DNA of 64,000 nt from the NCBI GenBank assembly GCA_907163375.1, contig CAJQUW010016154.1, forward strand, positions 1-64,000. Reading direction: 5' to 3'. Within the stretch, counting starts at the first letter, position 1. Every line of letters begins with the position of its first letter. The translations under genes and the position numbers were made by a program. The DNA is from Prostheceraeus crozeri (lineage: Eukaryota; Platyhelminthes; Polycladida; Euryleptidae). Below, piece by piece: positions 12,441 to 22,440 of the stretch. Below the pieces are notes generated by a model that saw nothing but the letters and a program-made list of their open reading frames with translations, did not search any database and was not told the DNA's origin.

Positions 12441-14855
12441 TGGATACGGTGAGGGGATGGTTGTGGCGCAGAATCGAATCGAATGGAATTGCAGTGGCAA
12501 ATGGTCTGCATGGCCTGAGACCTCCGGACGGAGTGAGTATATTTCCAGAAAAGCGACAACTCAAAGACGTGTTTAATTTTATATAGATTAAATAATTCTA
12601 AAATAAATACAAAGTAGATATATGCAAGGAAATGAAAGCTAACTTATTTTAAGCACTTTCGACAACTCTAGTCAAAAGAAGATAAGGTCGTTAAGCAAAG
12701 GATGCTAAATAGTCTTGCTTCAAAAGCTAAAAACATTAAATTCATATAGGGGGCCAACTATGAAAGGAGGTTAAGTGAAAATACTGAAATCGAGACATGC
12801 AAAACTGGAAATTAGCATAGATAAGGTAAATGGGTTGATTTTTGTTTTCCTTTATTCAATTCAATAGGAGGAATGTCTGTTTTAAATTCACAAAGAAAGT
12901 GTGATTTTCTTTCGTGTGGTGTGTCAAGTACTTCTTGATTGATTCAAAGTGAAATGACTGAAGTATCAAAGATAACATACTACACCTGACTTTCACTACC
13001 AGCATTTCAGATTTTCATTAAGCAAGTTAGTGAAGTTTCGACGGGCATTCATTAAATACGGCTCGCATCACTTTAAACACACTCGCCTAAGTTAGTGCTC
13101 CTGCAATAATCAAAATTTGACGCTTTTTGCAAACACATTGAAAATAGAATAATTGAATATAAGGCCATTTCATTCAATGCCAGGAATTATCAGAAGGCGT
13201 AATTTACATCTAAGGTCTGCTTCCATTTTTCAACTGACGATGCAATTCAATATTTAATTATTCTATTTATACCAGCATTTCAGTCTACGAATTTATAGCA
13301 ATCTCCTTTTCATAATTTGCATTTTGCAATTAAAGAACTCACAGTCTTACACACAACCCAAATGAAGATAATGACTGGAACAGTCCTATAATATTAGATT
13401 AATTAATATTTTTGGGTAGGCTATATTGGAATGTCAATTAAATCTAATTAAATGATATGTAAGCGAAGAGTTCGACTACTCATCGCTTCATCGGTTTCTC
13501 TGTTCTTGTTCAATTGTGCATCTGTACTAGTATGGACCCAACATGAAACTATGCTGTAGAGCCACATTGATCCATGCAAATACTGACTACATCTTTCATA
13601 TTTTTCAGGAGCCTATTCACATTGGTGGATCGTCCAACTTCCCGAAATCTTCGTTATCGATTGATGGAATGGATATTCGCACGAATGGTTATCATTACGT
13701 ACATTTTCATTATCTTTAAAAGTGTAGTTCAATCAGATTGTTCACCTTTTCTCAATGTCTTCTTCATTGCATGACTATTCGATCTAGCTGGCTTTGACGC
13801 ACTTCTCATGGGATTGGAACTGGAATATAGGACACCGCGAAATAGGAGTTAGAATCTCGTGCGATCATTTGATTTGATGGTTAATATGCTGTGGTTGTCA
13901 TGGGGATAAAGACACCAGCAGTACAAAGAAAATTATTATGTTGAGATCGCATTATTTCCTATCGTGCTGAGTAGTGCGATGATCTAGATTGCCAGAGGTT
14001 GATGTTTCAAAACCGCCAAGAATTGTGCCCATTACATGCACTATAATACGTAAGTAGACCTATCCCTGTATAAATTTTGAAATTTCTATTAATCCTCATC
14101 AGCATTTTGACTGAATTTAAATACATACAAAACTTCAAGCCGAAGCCGTGGCAATTTCTCCCGTCTCCGGCTCCGGGTACAAATTGAAGGAGTGTAATCC
14201 ACGTATAAGTCCCCCTTTGCTTCCATGTCCAATCGTGACGTGATGGAATAACTGGATCGAAGTTAGTCTTTTCTACGACAAATACTTCATGAAAGTGCCA
14301 GTGTGATTGAGGAATTTCATCCCCACTATTCAGTTTTCTTTACTAAATAGATCGAAATTATGAATGATCCCCAATTTCATTTAAATCTGAATTTTATTTT
14401 AGTCTGCTTAAAAATTGGAAGAAACAGGAGTGGCAACATCATGAGACAATCATATCCTCTAAATTGTTGAGCTGAATGTCGCACAGATCAGAGAATAAAA
14501 ATGAGACATTTTTCTTAAGAAGTTCAGGTCAGTGATCTTAAAATATACAGAGCTAGCACCATCAAATTATACTGCCAAAATAAACTACACTATATTTCAA
14601 CTTCGCTGGATATTATGTTGGATGAAAAGACGGATGCACCATTAAGATTTATAACTTCTGATGCTGGTGCGTTAAAATACTCTTCTTCGGTGAATGATTG
14701 ACTTTGAGAGATCTTGACTGATAGAAAATCTTGAGAGTAGGAAGCACCAAGAAATTCGTACCGATTATCAGAGCATCACAGGATCAGGAAGCTGTACAGA
14801 GGTGGACAACTTGCTCGTCCAGTCTTCGTTGCCGAGAAGGGCCGTATATCACTTA
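12441..14855. other. gene-free stretch
   Basis: No gene recognised. It holds the second copy of the dispersed repeat described for 10.1-10.4 kb (13020-13270). A TTTTTCAG followed by a short open frame near 13612 was noted but not accepted as an exon. Confidence 0.4.
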
Positions 14856-15851
14856 TTACACCACAGCCTTGCCCCGTGACTCACTCACTTCATAAAATGG
14901 TAAAAAAGACACAACAGTGAGGGTGTGCATGTCGCCGCAGTTTTGTTGTTTTGTTAAGAAAACAGCAGCCAAAATCTCTATATTCCTCAGACGCACATGT
15001 TAATGTCATAGTAACACAGAAAATTCAATTGGTTTAATATACTGTCCAGTTTCCTAAAACATAAAAATTCCGTTTTAACAGCGTACTAATTTGAAATCAT
15101 GGATCCGTTGAACACGAAATCACGACCTATCAATCGCTAAATTGGTGATCAATATAAAACAACCATTCAACCCATCACGGTAAATATTTTCGATCTTCTT
15201 TTGTTGAAGATAAAATACCTCCTCACCGAATTCAAACTGAGAAATATTTGTAAGTTACACCACGAGTCAATTCAACGAGCGCGAACCGCGAGTGTTATTA
15301 AGTGTTGCACCACAGTTTCTTACCACTACATTGGTCCAAGTGTGGTGTATGAGATTTTTTCCACAGTTCGCGCATGAGGGGGAAAGTGTTTGTTCAGCCA
15401 GAATCAGAGAAACCGGATATTTTATGGCGGCGCGAGCAAGTGATGTGGGGCAGACGGATGACTTCAGCGGAAACTTTGTTTTTACAACTACAAAGCATTC
15501 GAACTTCCAGAAGTGGATGAGCATCACAGCATGAATATTTCTCAGCTTGAATTCGGTGAGGTATTTTTTCTTCAACAAAAGAGGATATTTATGATTATTA
15601 TGTTTTAGGAAACTCACAGAATTTTTAACCCATTGAATTTTCTGAGGACTACATTTTTCGCTAATAAAGAGGGCCATGCATGTAGATTACATTGGCATTG
15701 ATATGTACGCCCTATGAGTATAGAGATTTTGCAACTGTTTTCTTAACAAGAGACCAAAACTGTGGCGACATATACACCGTCATTGTTGAGCTTCCATTTT
15801 TTATTAGCATTTCATGAAGTTAGTGAGTCGCGGGGCAAAACTGTGGTGTAA
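14856..15851. mobile_element. foldback element with long imperfect inverted repeats
   Basis: The left end is TTACACCACAG (14856-14866) and the right end is its exact complement, CTGTGGTGTAA (15841-15851). The arms remain alignable inward for about 320-410 bp, through GACTCACT.ACTTCAT, GTTAAGAAAACAG and TTTCCTAAAACAT to the block with CTTCTTTTGTTGAAG, AATACCTC and CACCGAATTCAA at 15190-15250 / 15530-15590. The left arm carries an extra segment of about 100 bp (near 15070-15180). The centre (about 15266-15526) has no recognisable transposase. Each end abuts TTA/TAA, so a 3-bp TTA duplication is possible but cannot be told from the TIR itself. Superfamily unknown; PIF/Harbinger-like is a guess from the TTA context. 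Confidence 0.65.
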
Positions 15852-16140
15852 GAGAAACATTCTTCCACGGTTTTACAGACCACATTTCGAAAACGGTGGT
15901 CTTATAAGAGGTTTTGACGAGGAGTTTTCGTGACAAGAGAACAAAACAGTGGTGTAAATCTCATCATACTTTCTTTCTCCTTAATTGGTCTAATTGTGTT
16001 GTATGAGAATTTTTTGCACAGTTGCAGAACACGCAGAACTAATTGTGTGTTCAGACAGGGGTCAACTTCCACGAAGGGACGGGTTATTTATGACTGAGTG
16101 GTGGGAAGCGATATGATTACACGGGGGTGAGGCGACAATA
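15852..16140 (+). repeat. extra sub-repeats of the neighbouring foldback element
   Basis: Outside the right terminus the motif ACAAGAGAACAAAACAGTGG returns (about 15930-15950). A segment around 15966-16075 is a diverged direct copy of the element's centre (15312-15425): both carry GTRTTGTATGAGA.TTTTTT and then a CACAGTT block. This is either a second truncated element or an expansion of the first. Confidence 0.45.
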
Positions 16141-16259
16141 TCATGTTAAAAAAAACAGATGTGTGCCACTGCCGATAGATGTCTTAGATGAACGTTGGAC
16201 CTCAGCATAAACCTTCTCTGAGATCACCTTTAGTATCGTATTAGATTATGTGATCACAT

Positions 16260-17590
16260 GAAATGGGGAATACTTCTCCAACACTTCTATACATGGTATC
16301 CTCAAGGTAGCCCATTACCAGTGTGGCATGTGGGCGCCACCTTCGTGCCCATAGCCGTGCCAGCAATTTGAACGTAATAAACATCTTCAAATGTAAATAT
16401 ATTGTTCTCCAAAATCAAGCGAATACCTTCCATGATAAAAGACTTCTGGAATCTAGGTTGAAGCTCATCACTGCACTTATCTAAGCCAGAACTCAATGGC
16501 TGAGTATCCCAGATTATGTGGAATATTGGTATAAAGAGAGATAACGTCAAAACTAATCAGTGTAGAGCCAGTAGGGAACGAATTTGGTAATGAATTTATG
16601 AAATGGTATGTGTCTCTGCAAAATAGCTCGGAACTTCAGAAATGATCATCTTCAAGACTTCGCCTAAGAATGCGCTTAGTCTACTTGAAAAAACGACTTG
16701 AAATAAAAGGACGAAATTTTAAATCCTCAAGAGCGTTGATACGTACACAGTTACAATGATCAGGCTTTACACTCTTAAGATAATTTTCGTGTTTATGAAG
16801 CTTTGGTAGCCCGTATAGGAACGGCGTCCTCGATTTAAATTTTGTGAGGTAGATAAACTCTCTGTTCGTAAAACAGCTACTATGCATTTTACACAAATTT
16901 ATCACTTTGTTTGCAATAATTATTGCATAAATCAACGACTTTGTATGTGCTAGTATCTGAGAGATGCTCCTCCATCATTCTCTTTTTATAAAATTCATAA
17001 TCCAACACAACAAACGCTCCACCTTTATCAGCTCCAATAAAGTGTAAATTACATTTATTGCGCAAGTTTTGCAGTGCACTGTATTCTGTTTTTGACATCT
17101 TATTTACTTTGATAGTCCTATTCTGGATTTCTTTATCAAATAAAGACTGTAATTGTGTTTCAATAATGTTGATTAAATTGTCTAATTGAATATTGTTTCC
17201 TTTACTAGGAATGAAATCTGATCTTTCATAATCTAAATTAGGCTCATTTACTCGATTTTCTGATTCAGAAAAATGATCTCGGAGTCCCCTAGTATCCCCC
17301 TAGTATCTCAACTCCCTAGTATACTTATTGACATCAGTTTGCAATTTATAAATATTGCTACGTGGAGCTGGAGAGAACTTTCTTCTCTTTAAAAGTAGTC
17401 GCGCACAATCTTCACTTAGAACCTCTGATGACATATTATAAATAGAGACATTTACTCTAAAAAAGAATTATTATTGTCATTATAATTTTCATTCATATTT
17501 TCAATTTCTGCATCATAATTGATTAAATTATTTCGATTGCCGTTTCTATAATAATGCAGCATTATATCATGGATTTTTAGGGCAGTAATA
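16260..17590 (-). pseudogene. Penelope-like element (PLE) reverse-transcriptase relic
   Basis: Read on the minus strand, the order is that of a PLE polyprotein: an N-terminal region (KRRKFSPAPRSNIYKLQTDV, about 17400), then ALQNLRNKCNLHFIGADKGG (NLK....I..ADKGG.VV..D), then FLYGLPKLHKHENY (LPK.HK), LISFDVISLYTNIPHN (motif A, FDV.SLYTNIP) and VYYVQIAGTAMGTKVAPTC (motif B, Q..GTAMGT..AP). The sequence then degenerates, and the YxDD motif and GIY-YIG endonuclease are not found here. Several frame changes and stops make it non-functional. PLEs are animal retroelements with a telomerase-like RT. Two further PLE fragments lie at 24.7-25.4 and 43.5-44.9 kb. Confidence 0.85.
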
Positions 17591-18291
17591 TCAGACACAG
17601 ACGAGGCTGCGTTAGCAGCCTACATACACGGGAAATCTAGGGATTATATTGAAACAATAGCCTAAACGTAATTTATGTCCCCACCAAGTTGTGTCAATAG
17701 ACGATTTCCTTATTATTTTCTATGGATAATTTGTTAACATTCGAGAGTTAGTTTTATATACTAACATCGATTGCACCATTCCTGTTTATTTCTTTTTCTC
17801 ATACATGTGTATATTCGAGATTTATAGATAACCTCAATAAGTTCTCCTATGTTTTGGGGATTATTCAAAATGGGCATCGGCCAATTAAGAACATAATTGA
17901 GCAAGCCATAAATTATAACTATTATCATTTGGAAAACAAATTTTATAAATTTTGTTGATCTTTGGAGCGATCAATAATTTTTCAATGAAAATTTGCTGGA
18001 AAAATTTTATATTTCTTCAATATCTTCCGAAAAATCCGATATTTCTTACTTTTTTAGGTCTAGTGTCTGATCTAATCTTGGAGTATGGATACATTCTCAT
18101 TAAAAAAAATCATTCTGCGATGAATAGGAATTAAACTTAAATATAAATGAATTAATCTAAAAGAGGTTCAATATTTTGGTTACTTTATTCACTAATTGAT
18201 AAGTATGTGATACAATTCACTGAGTTTGTTTACTTTGTTGACAAAGAAATCATTTGACAACATGACAATGATAGTTTTCAAGTATGTTTAC
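17591..18291. other. gene-free stretch
   Basis: AT-rich sequence with no recognised coding or repeat content. Confidence 0.4.
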
Positions 18292-18424
18292 CCTGCAAAA
18301 GTCATCGCTGTAATCATATCGCGATTTGTTTCTTGCCTGTCTACCGCACATCAGTGCCTCTCCCGTCCTGTGTTTACGGGCTTCACGCAGTTGTGTAAAT
18401 AGTTCATCTGTTCCCTCTCTAAAT
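18292..18424 (-). CDS. candidate internal exon, unrecognised
   Basis: On the minus strand a CTACTCTTTGCACAG acceptor leads into 44 open codons reading FREGTDELFTQLREARKHRT and ending YDYSDDFCR before a weak donor (GTAAAC). The composition is charged and protein-like, unlike the surrounding AT-rich ORFs, with no transposon motif. It begins in phase 2, so it does not splice directly to the phase-0 exon at 32.4 kb. The family is not recognised, and it may be chance. Confidence 0.3.
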
Positions 18425-18609
18425 CTGTGCAAAGAGTAGGGTTAAAGCTGACCGTGTCAATTTGTGTGAATCACACTAAGAGCTCTCAATGCTCGAATTC
18501 GAGAGAGGCAAGGTCAGACTGAAGACACAGCAAAATGAGCTGCTCAGCATGACCCGAAAACATTTGTAACGTACTGACTAATGTCAACGATTACATGTGC
18601 TAATTTTGT

Positions 18610-18704
18610 TGGGAGAGGGTTTATTGGGATCTTTTGGGATTGGGCTGGATTTTTGTTAGCTCAATCCCAATAGCTATTGTGATCCCAATCCCAACGGCAA
18701 GCCT
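18610..18704 (-). repeat. AGGCTTGCCG-anchored low-complexity repeat, copy C
   Basis: On the minus strand the anchor AGGCTTGCCGTTGGGATT (18687-18704) is followed by a degenerate (GGGATT)n tail of about 80 bp. It shares the anchor with copies A, B and D. Confidence 0.55.
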
Positions 18705-19004
18705 GAATATTGTATTTTCAAAGAAAACACTAAAAATTGAACTGATCAGATATTTTTTGATGGTTTATTTGATATTTCTGCTAATTGAATGTTTGTAAAT
18801 TTTGGTTATATGCGTATATATATTGCATATTTTGTCATCATTTGTCTTCTCTTCCTTTTTTAACATTTTCTTATTGCAATCATTAGTAATCTATATAACG
18901 CTGGGCATCTTAATTGGTTTACGCTTGATTATCTTTCTGTACATGTGATCTTTGTGAAAATGTTTACCAATTGGAATGAAAAAATGTCCTACCAATGTTA
19001 GAGT

Positions 19005-19079
19005 TCCGATTATGATTTTCCGATTCAAATTTAAAAAATCAGCTTCCGAATTTTGATTATCCGATTCGATTGCCTTTCG
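19005..19079. repeat. TCCGATTC-type degenerate repeat at piggyBac target
   Basis: Repeats of TTCCGATT and CCGATTCGATT end at the TTAA where piggyBac element 1 starts. The same repeat resumes on the other side (22357-22440), and a similar tract abuts piggyBac element 2 at 28563-28695. The elements therefore landed in, or next to, the same kind of low-complexity repeat. Confidence 0.5.
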
Positions 19080-19098
19080 TTAACCCAGTAATGCCCCG

Positions 19099-19490
19099 GG
19101 TAGCAGATATGCTACCACAACTTCAACGACACAAATCATGCATACAATTTCCAATTCTATCATAGTTGCTCATTGTAGCACTAGTGCTACCCATTGTCTA
19201 TTCTTAAAATGAATTTCATCGATATCCGTCATATTTCAAAGTCGGGCGGCAAATTTGAATATTGTTCTCATCAGGTGCTGTAACATGGTAAGTTCTTTCA
19301 CGTCTTTCGCATAGAAATATATTTATATTTTCGACTAAATCATTATCATGGAATATTCAGGACTTGTACATTACTGTAGTGTCACATAACCGGTTAGATA
19401 ACATGCCTAGTATAAATTATATCAAGTGGTGCATTTCTGCTACCACGAGAATTACCGTATGTAAATTATGTTGGTAGCTGATATGCTACC
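19099..19490. repeat. piggyBac 1 left subterminal palindromes
   Basis: The palindrome GGTAGCAGATATGCTACC lies at 19099-19116, a shorter relative GTAGCACTAGTGCTAC at 19175-19190, and GGTAGCTGATATGCTACC at 19473-19490, with a decayed version at 19428-19444. The conserved arms GTAGCA/TGCTAC suggest protein-binding sites, plausibly for the transposase. Confidence 0.75.
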
Positions 19491-19774
19491 ATTAATGACA
19501 AAAGTAAAATACTGAAAATACTGGATAAATTAAGACATAATATATCATTGCTATATGTTATAGAATACCAGTTTATCTTTTTAGATGCTAAATTATGTCG
19601 AATTCAGCCTAATATACTACGATTAGGCCCTATGATCACTATATATGTTTCACCATCGGTGATTAAGAAATGAGACGCTTCACTATTTCTAAGTGTATTC
19701 ATTGGTTAATGCAGTGTACCGTATGTTAATAAAAGGATGATTATTCCTAAGCGTATACGAACAAACCAAAAATG

Positions 19775-19858
19775 TGCCGGTGGGGATTCGAACTCAAAAC
19801 AGTTTTGGCGCTGTGCACGGTTACACATACAGCCTTTGACCACTGCGCTATCGCACAC
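19775..19858 (-). repeat. tRNA-derived SINE head (tRNA-Ser-like)
   Basis: On the minus strand a Pol III box A (TAGCGCAGTGGTCAAAGG, 19833-19850) is followed by a possible long variable arm (CAAAA/TTTTG) and box B (AGTTCGAATCC, 19784-19794). The spacing and variable arm resemble a class II (Ser-type) tRNA, but the anticodon, D and T stems are mispaired. It is therefore read as a SINE head or tRNA relic, not a functional tRNA gene. It lies within piggyBac element 1. Confidence 0.5.
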
Positions 19859-20101
19859 TTGCATATTGGGAAGACACGAGAAGATCTTATAACTATCAAT
19901 GAAAACTGACTCAAGATGTGAATGAATTTGGTGTTAATTGCACTAAGATTAAATGTACTGGACCTATAACCCATTACTCCTCATAGCTTCTTACTTGAAA
20001 TTATATATACATGTAGGCCTACATGTATGTATATCATTATCATTGTTTTGTAGGGTTTATCCAAAATAGTGTGATTGCTGTAGCAGTGTAGCCTATCTTT
20101 A

Positions 20102-21942
20102 TTGATACTTTTAGAAACATGCGTAAGTATTTTTGATAATTATTTCAAGAATACCTTTCTGTCTTTCCAGAATGAACCTCGAAGAAGCAAATCTGATGCT
20201 ATCGAAAAATTATACAAGAATAGTTCGCGCACCAACAGACCTACATCTTCCTTTGAATACTTCTCTGTTGCTGATGGTCATGAGAGCGGAGATGACAGTG
20301 ACGATGACATCAATGACTCTGTGATGGAAACTATAGAAACCGTTCTCCTCAATATCGACGCGGAATCTGACGAAGACACCGACAGAATCGAAAGCGAATG
20401 TGCAAATGTATTGACTTTGAGTGACGCTGGTGAAAGTGAAGACAAAGGTCGAGGATGGAGACGTAAGGAATTTGAAGTAGAAGTGCAACCATTCCCTATT
20501 TTCGATGAAACGAGTGAGAATGATATGACTCCTTTATTATACTTCAAATCTTTTTTTTCAAACGAGATGTTACATGAGATAGCTGATGAAACTAATCGAT
20601 ACTATTTTCAAAACAAGTCACCTAAAACACTCGATACTAACCCGAAAGAGATTGAAATCCTTGTGGGCATTTTATTTAAAATGGGAGTCGTGCAAATGCC
20701 TTCGGTCCGTGATTACTGGGCAAAAGAAAATTTGTATGAGCCTGTAGCTTCTCAAATGTCTAGAACTCGTTTTGAGACTCTTTGTAGATACCTGCATTTT
20801 GTAGACAACACTGATGACGATTTAGACAAAAGTGACAAAGCATGGAAAATTCGCCCATTCATGGAGGCTCTGAGACAAAATTGCTTAAGGCCTAATCAAA
20901 ATCAATGTATTGATGAAATATCAATTTCTTACCGAGGCAAAAAAGGACCAAGGCAATACAACCCAAAAAAACCTGCGAAATGGCACTTTACGGTGTTTGC
21001 CAGGGCGGACCCTACCGGCATTATTCATGACTTTTATCTTTACACAGGTGCGACTGGAGAAAAGCCAAGTGCAGCTGGTGTAAGTGGTGATCACATCATT
21101 CGTTTGGTGAAAAACCTACCCGAAGGAATTCCTTTCAAAATTTGTGCGGATAATTATTTTGTAGGATTACCCATGATACGATATTTACAAAGCAAAGGCT
21201 TTCATTTTACAGGAACATTTAGATACGGACGACTGCGGCCAAACTTCGTATCTGACAAGGAGTTGAAGGCAAAAGGAAGAGGTTCAGTGGATTATTGCGT
21301 TCAACAAGAAGACAACATAGTTGCAGTAAAATGGTTTGACAACCGTTTTGTTTTTATTGTCTCTACATACGTTGGTGTAGAGCCAATGATGACCATTGAA
21401 CGTTACGACAGGAAGGAGAAAAAGTACGTCGAAGTCCAGTGTCCTCAAATAGTGAATGAATACAACAACAACATGGGAGGCATCGATCTTAACGATAAAA
21501 TGGTGTCGCTATACCCTTATATAGGTTTCGCAGTAATCGTTGGCCTTTATATATATGGCATCATCTAACGCACATTGCCTTGGTAAACTCATGGCTCTGT
21601 TACCGAAGTGATTCGACACAAACAAGTGCAGGGCGGTTATCTTTGAAAGAGTTTCAACTGTAGGTTGCAGAAAGTCTCTTGAAATTTAATAAACCAGTTG
21701 GGCGTCCAAGTTTTCTAAAAGAACTGATGCCACCACGAAAAAAGCGTCTTCTAGTATCAATCAAGTCTCCTGACATACAGTTTGATCTCTATGATCATTT
21801 TCCAGAATACATGGATAAACGCAGCAGATGTGCACAATGTTCGAGTCGCACAGTCTTTACATTCGTTCGTTGTAGAAAATGTGAAGTGTATCTTTGTTTC
21901 ACGAAGGGAAAGAATTGTTTTTACTTGTATCACCATATATGA
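20102..21942 (+). pseudogene. piggyBac transposase (element 1)
   Basis: The first 120 residues are acidic, then comes the DDE_Tnp_1_7 core: SEMLHEIADETN-like start, the RTRFETLCRYLHFVDN block, CIDEIS with catalytic Asp (about residue 271), KICADNYF (Asp about 350) and NMGGIDLND (Asp about 462). These spacings match piggyBac D268/D346/D447. Near 21526 a one-base shift takes the frame into a short false C-terminus. The family sequence (FRSNRWPLYIWHH, ALVNSWLCYR) continues in another frame to a TAG at 21660-21662. It then runs on as VAESLLKFNKPVGRPSF to the cysteine-rich C-terminal zinc domain (RCAQCSSRT..RCRKCEVYLC, ending YHH). No in-frame ATG opens the ORF, so the true start is probably upstream or spliced; a CTTTCCAG lies at 20163-20170. 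The enzyme would cut and paste at TTAA in the nucleus. Confidence 0.9.
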
Positions 21943-22059
21943 ACATTTACCGATACATGACTGAATGCTCAAAAATATGTTTGTGATCAATAATCATTCA
22001 AAATCAAAAAATTTATTCAAATATGTTTGTGTTTTCATTCGGACGTTATAAAATATCGG

Positions 22060-22101
22060 AAGAGAGAAAGAGGAGAGTCGAGAGAGAGAGAGACAGAGAG
22101 A
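22060..22101. repeat. GA-rich microsatellite
   Basis: (GA)n-rich tract in the 3' non-coding part of piggyBac element 1. Confidence 0.7.
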
Positions 22102-22201
22102 ACATGCAAGATGAAAACATATGTAGAATTGATAGATGAAAGAAGAGAGATAAAAATTAATTGAAATATGTATCCTCATAAATTATCATTAAATACCCGT
22201 T

Positions 22202-22218
22202 GTAGCAGATATGCTACC
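22202..22218. repeat. piggyBac 1 right subterminal palindrome
   Basis: GTAGCAGATATGCTACC matches the left-end palindromes and lies about 130 bp inside the right terminus, with a second ACCCGT/ACGGG-like word toward the end. Confidence 0.75.
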
Positions 22219-22440
22219 AATCAGAAAAAGATCAATAATTGATCATTTTGAAAATGCGCGGTATATACTGAAATACTTGGTGATTAATAAGTTCATCGCC
22301 AGAAAAAATAATTTTTTTGTTAACGGGAAGATATAACGGGCATTACTGGGTTTTAAAGCGCTTCGATTTTCCGACTCGATTATCGGATGAAAAGGAATTC
22401 AATTCGCATTGGTTACATTATCCTCGTACCGGTGCACCAA

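Larger units (their letters stand above)
19084..22350 (+). mobile_element. piggyBac element 1, nearly full length
   Basis: Termini are a perfect 13-bp inverted repeat, CCCAGTAATGCCC at 19084-19096 and GGGCATTACTGGG at 22338-22350. TTAA lies directly before the left end (19080-19083), and a TTAA lies 2 bp beyond the right end (22353-22356), as expected for TTAA-specific insertion with minor decay. The 3.27 kb element contains a transposase gene with all three catalytic aspartates, broken by one frameshift and one stop (separate entry). It also carries subterminal palindromes and, in its 5' non-coding part, a tRNA-like SINE relic. The short list of lesions suggests moderate age. Confidence 0.9.

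Noticed and set aside
13612-13725. TTTTTCAG followed by an open frame reading EPIHIGGSSNFPKSSLSIDG
   Set aside because: Too short, it ends in a stop with no donor or polyadenylation evidence, and no family is recognised; two overlapping frames are open equally.
15267-15677. 136-codon minus-strand open frame
   Set aside because: It lies across the centre and right arm of the foldback element, with no protein motif; a by-product of the repeat.
19775-19858. Functional tRNA-Ser gene on the minus strand
   Set aside because: Box A and B are present but the anticodon, D and T stems mispair, and no anticodon loop with U33 can be placed.
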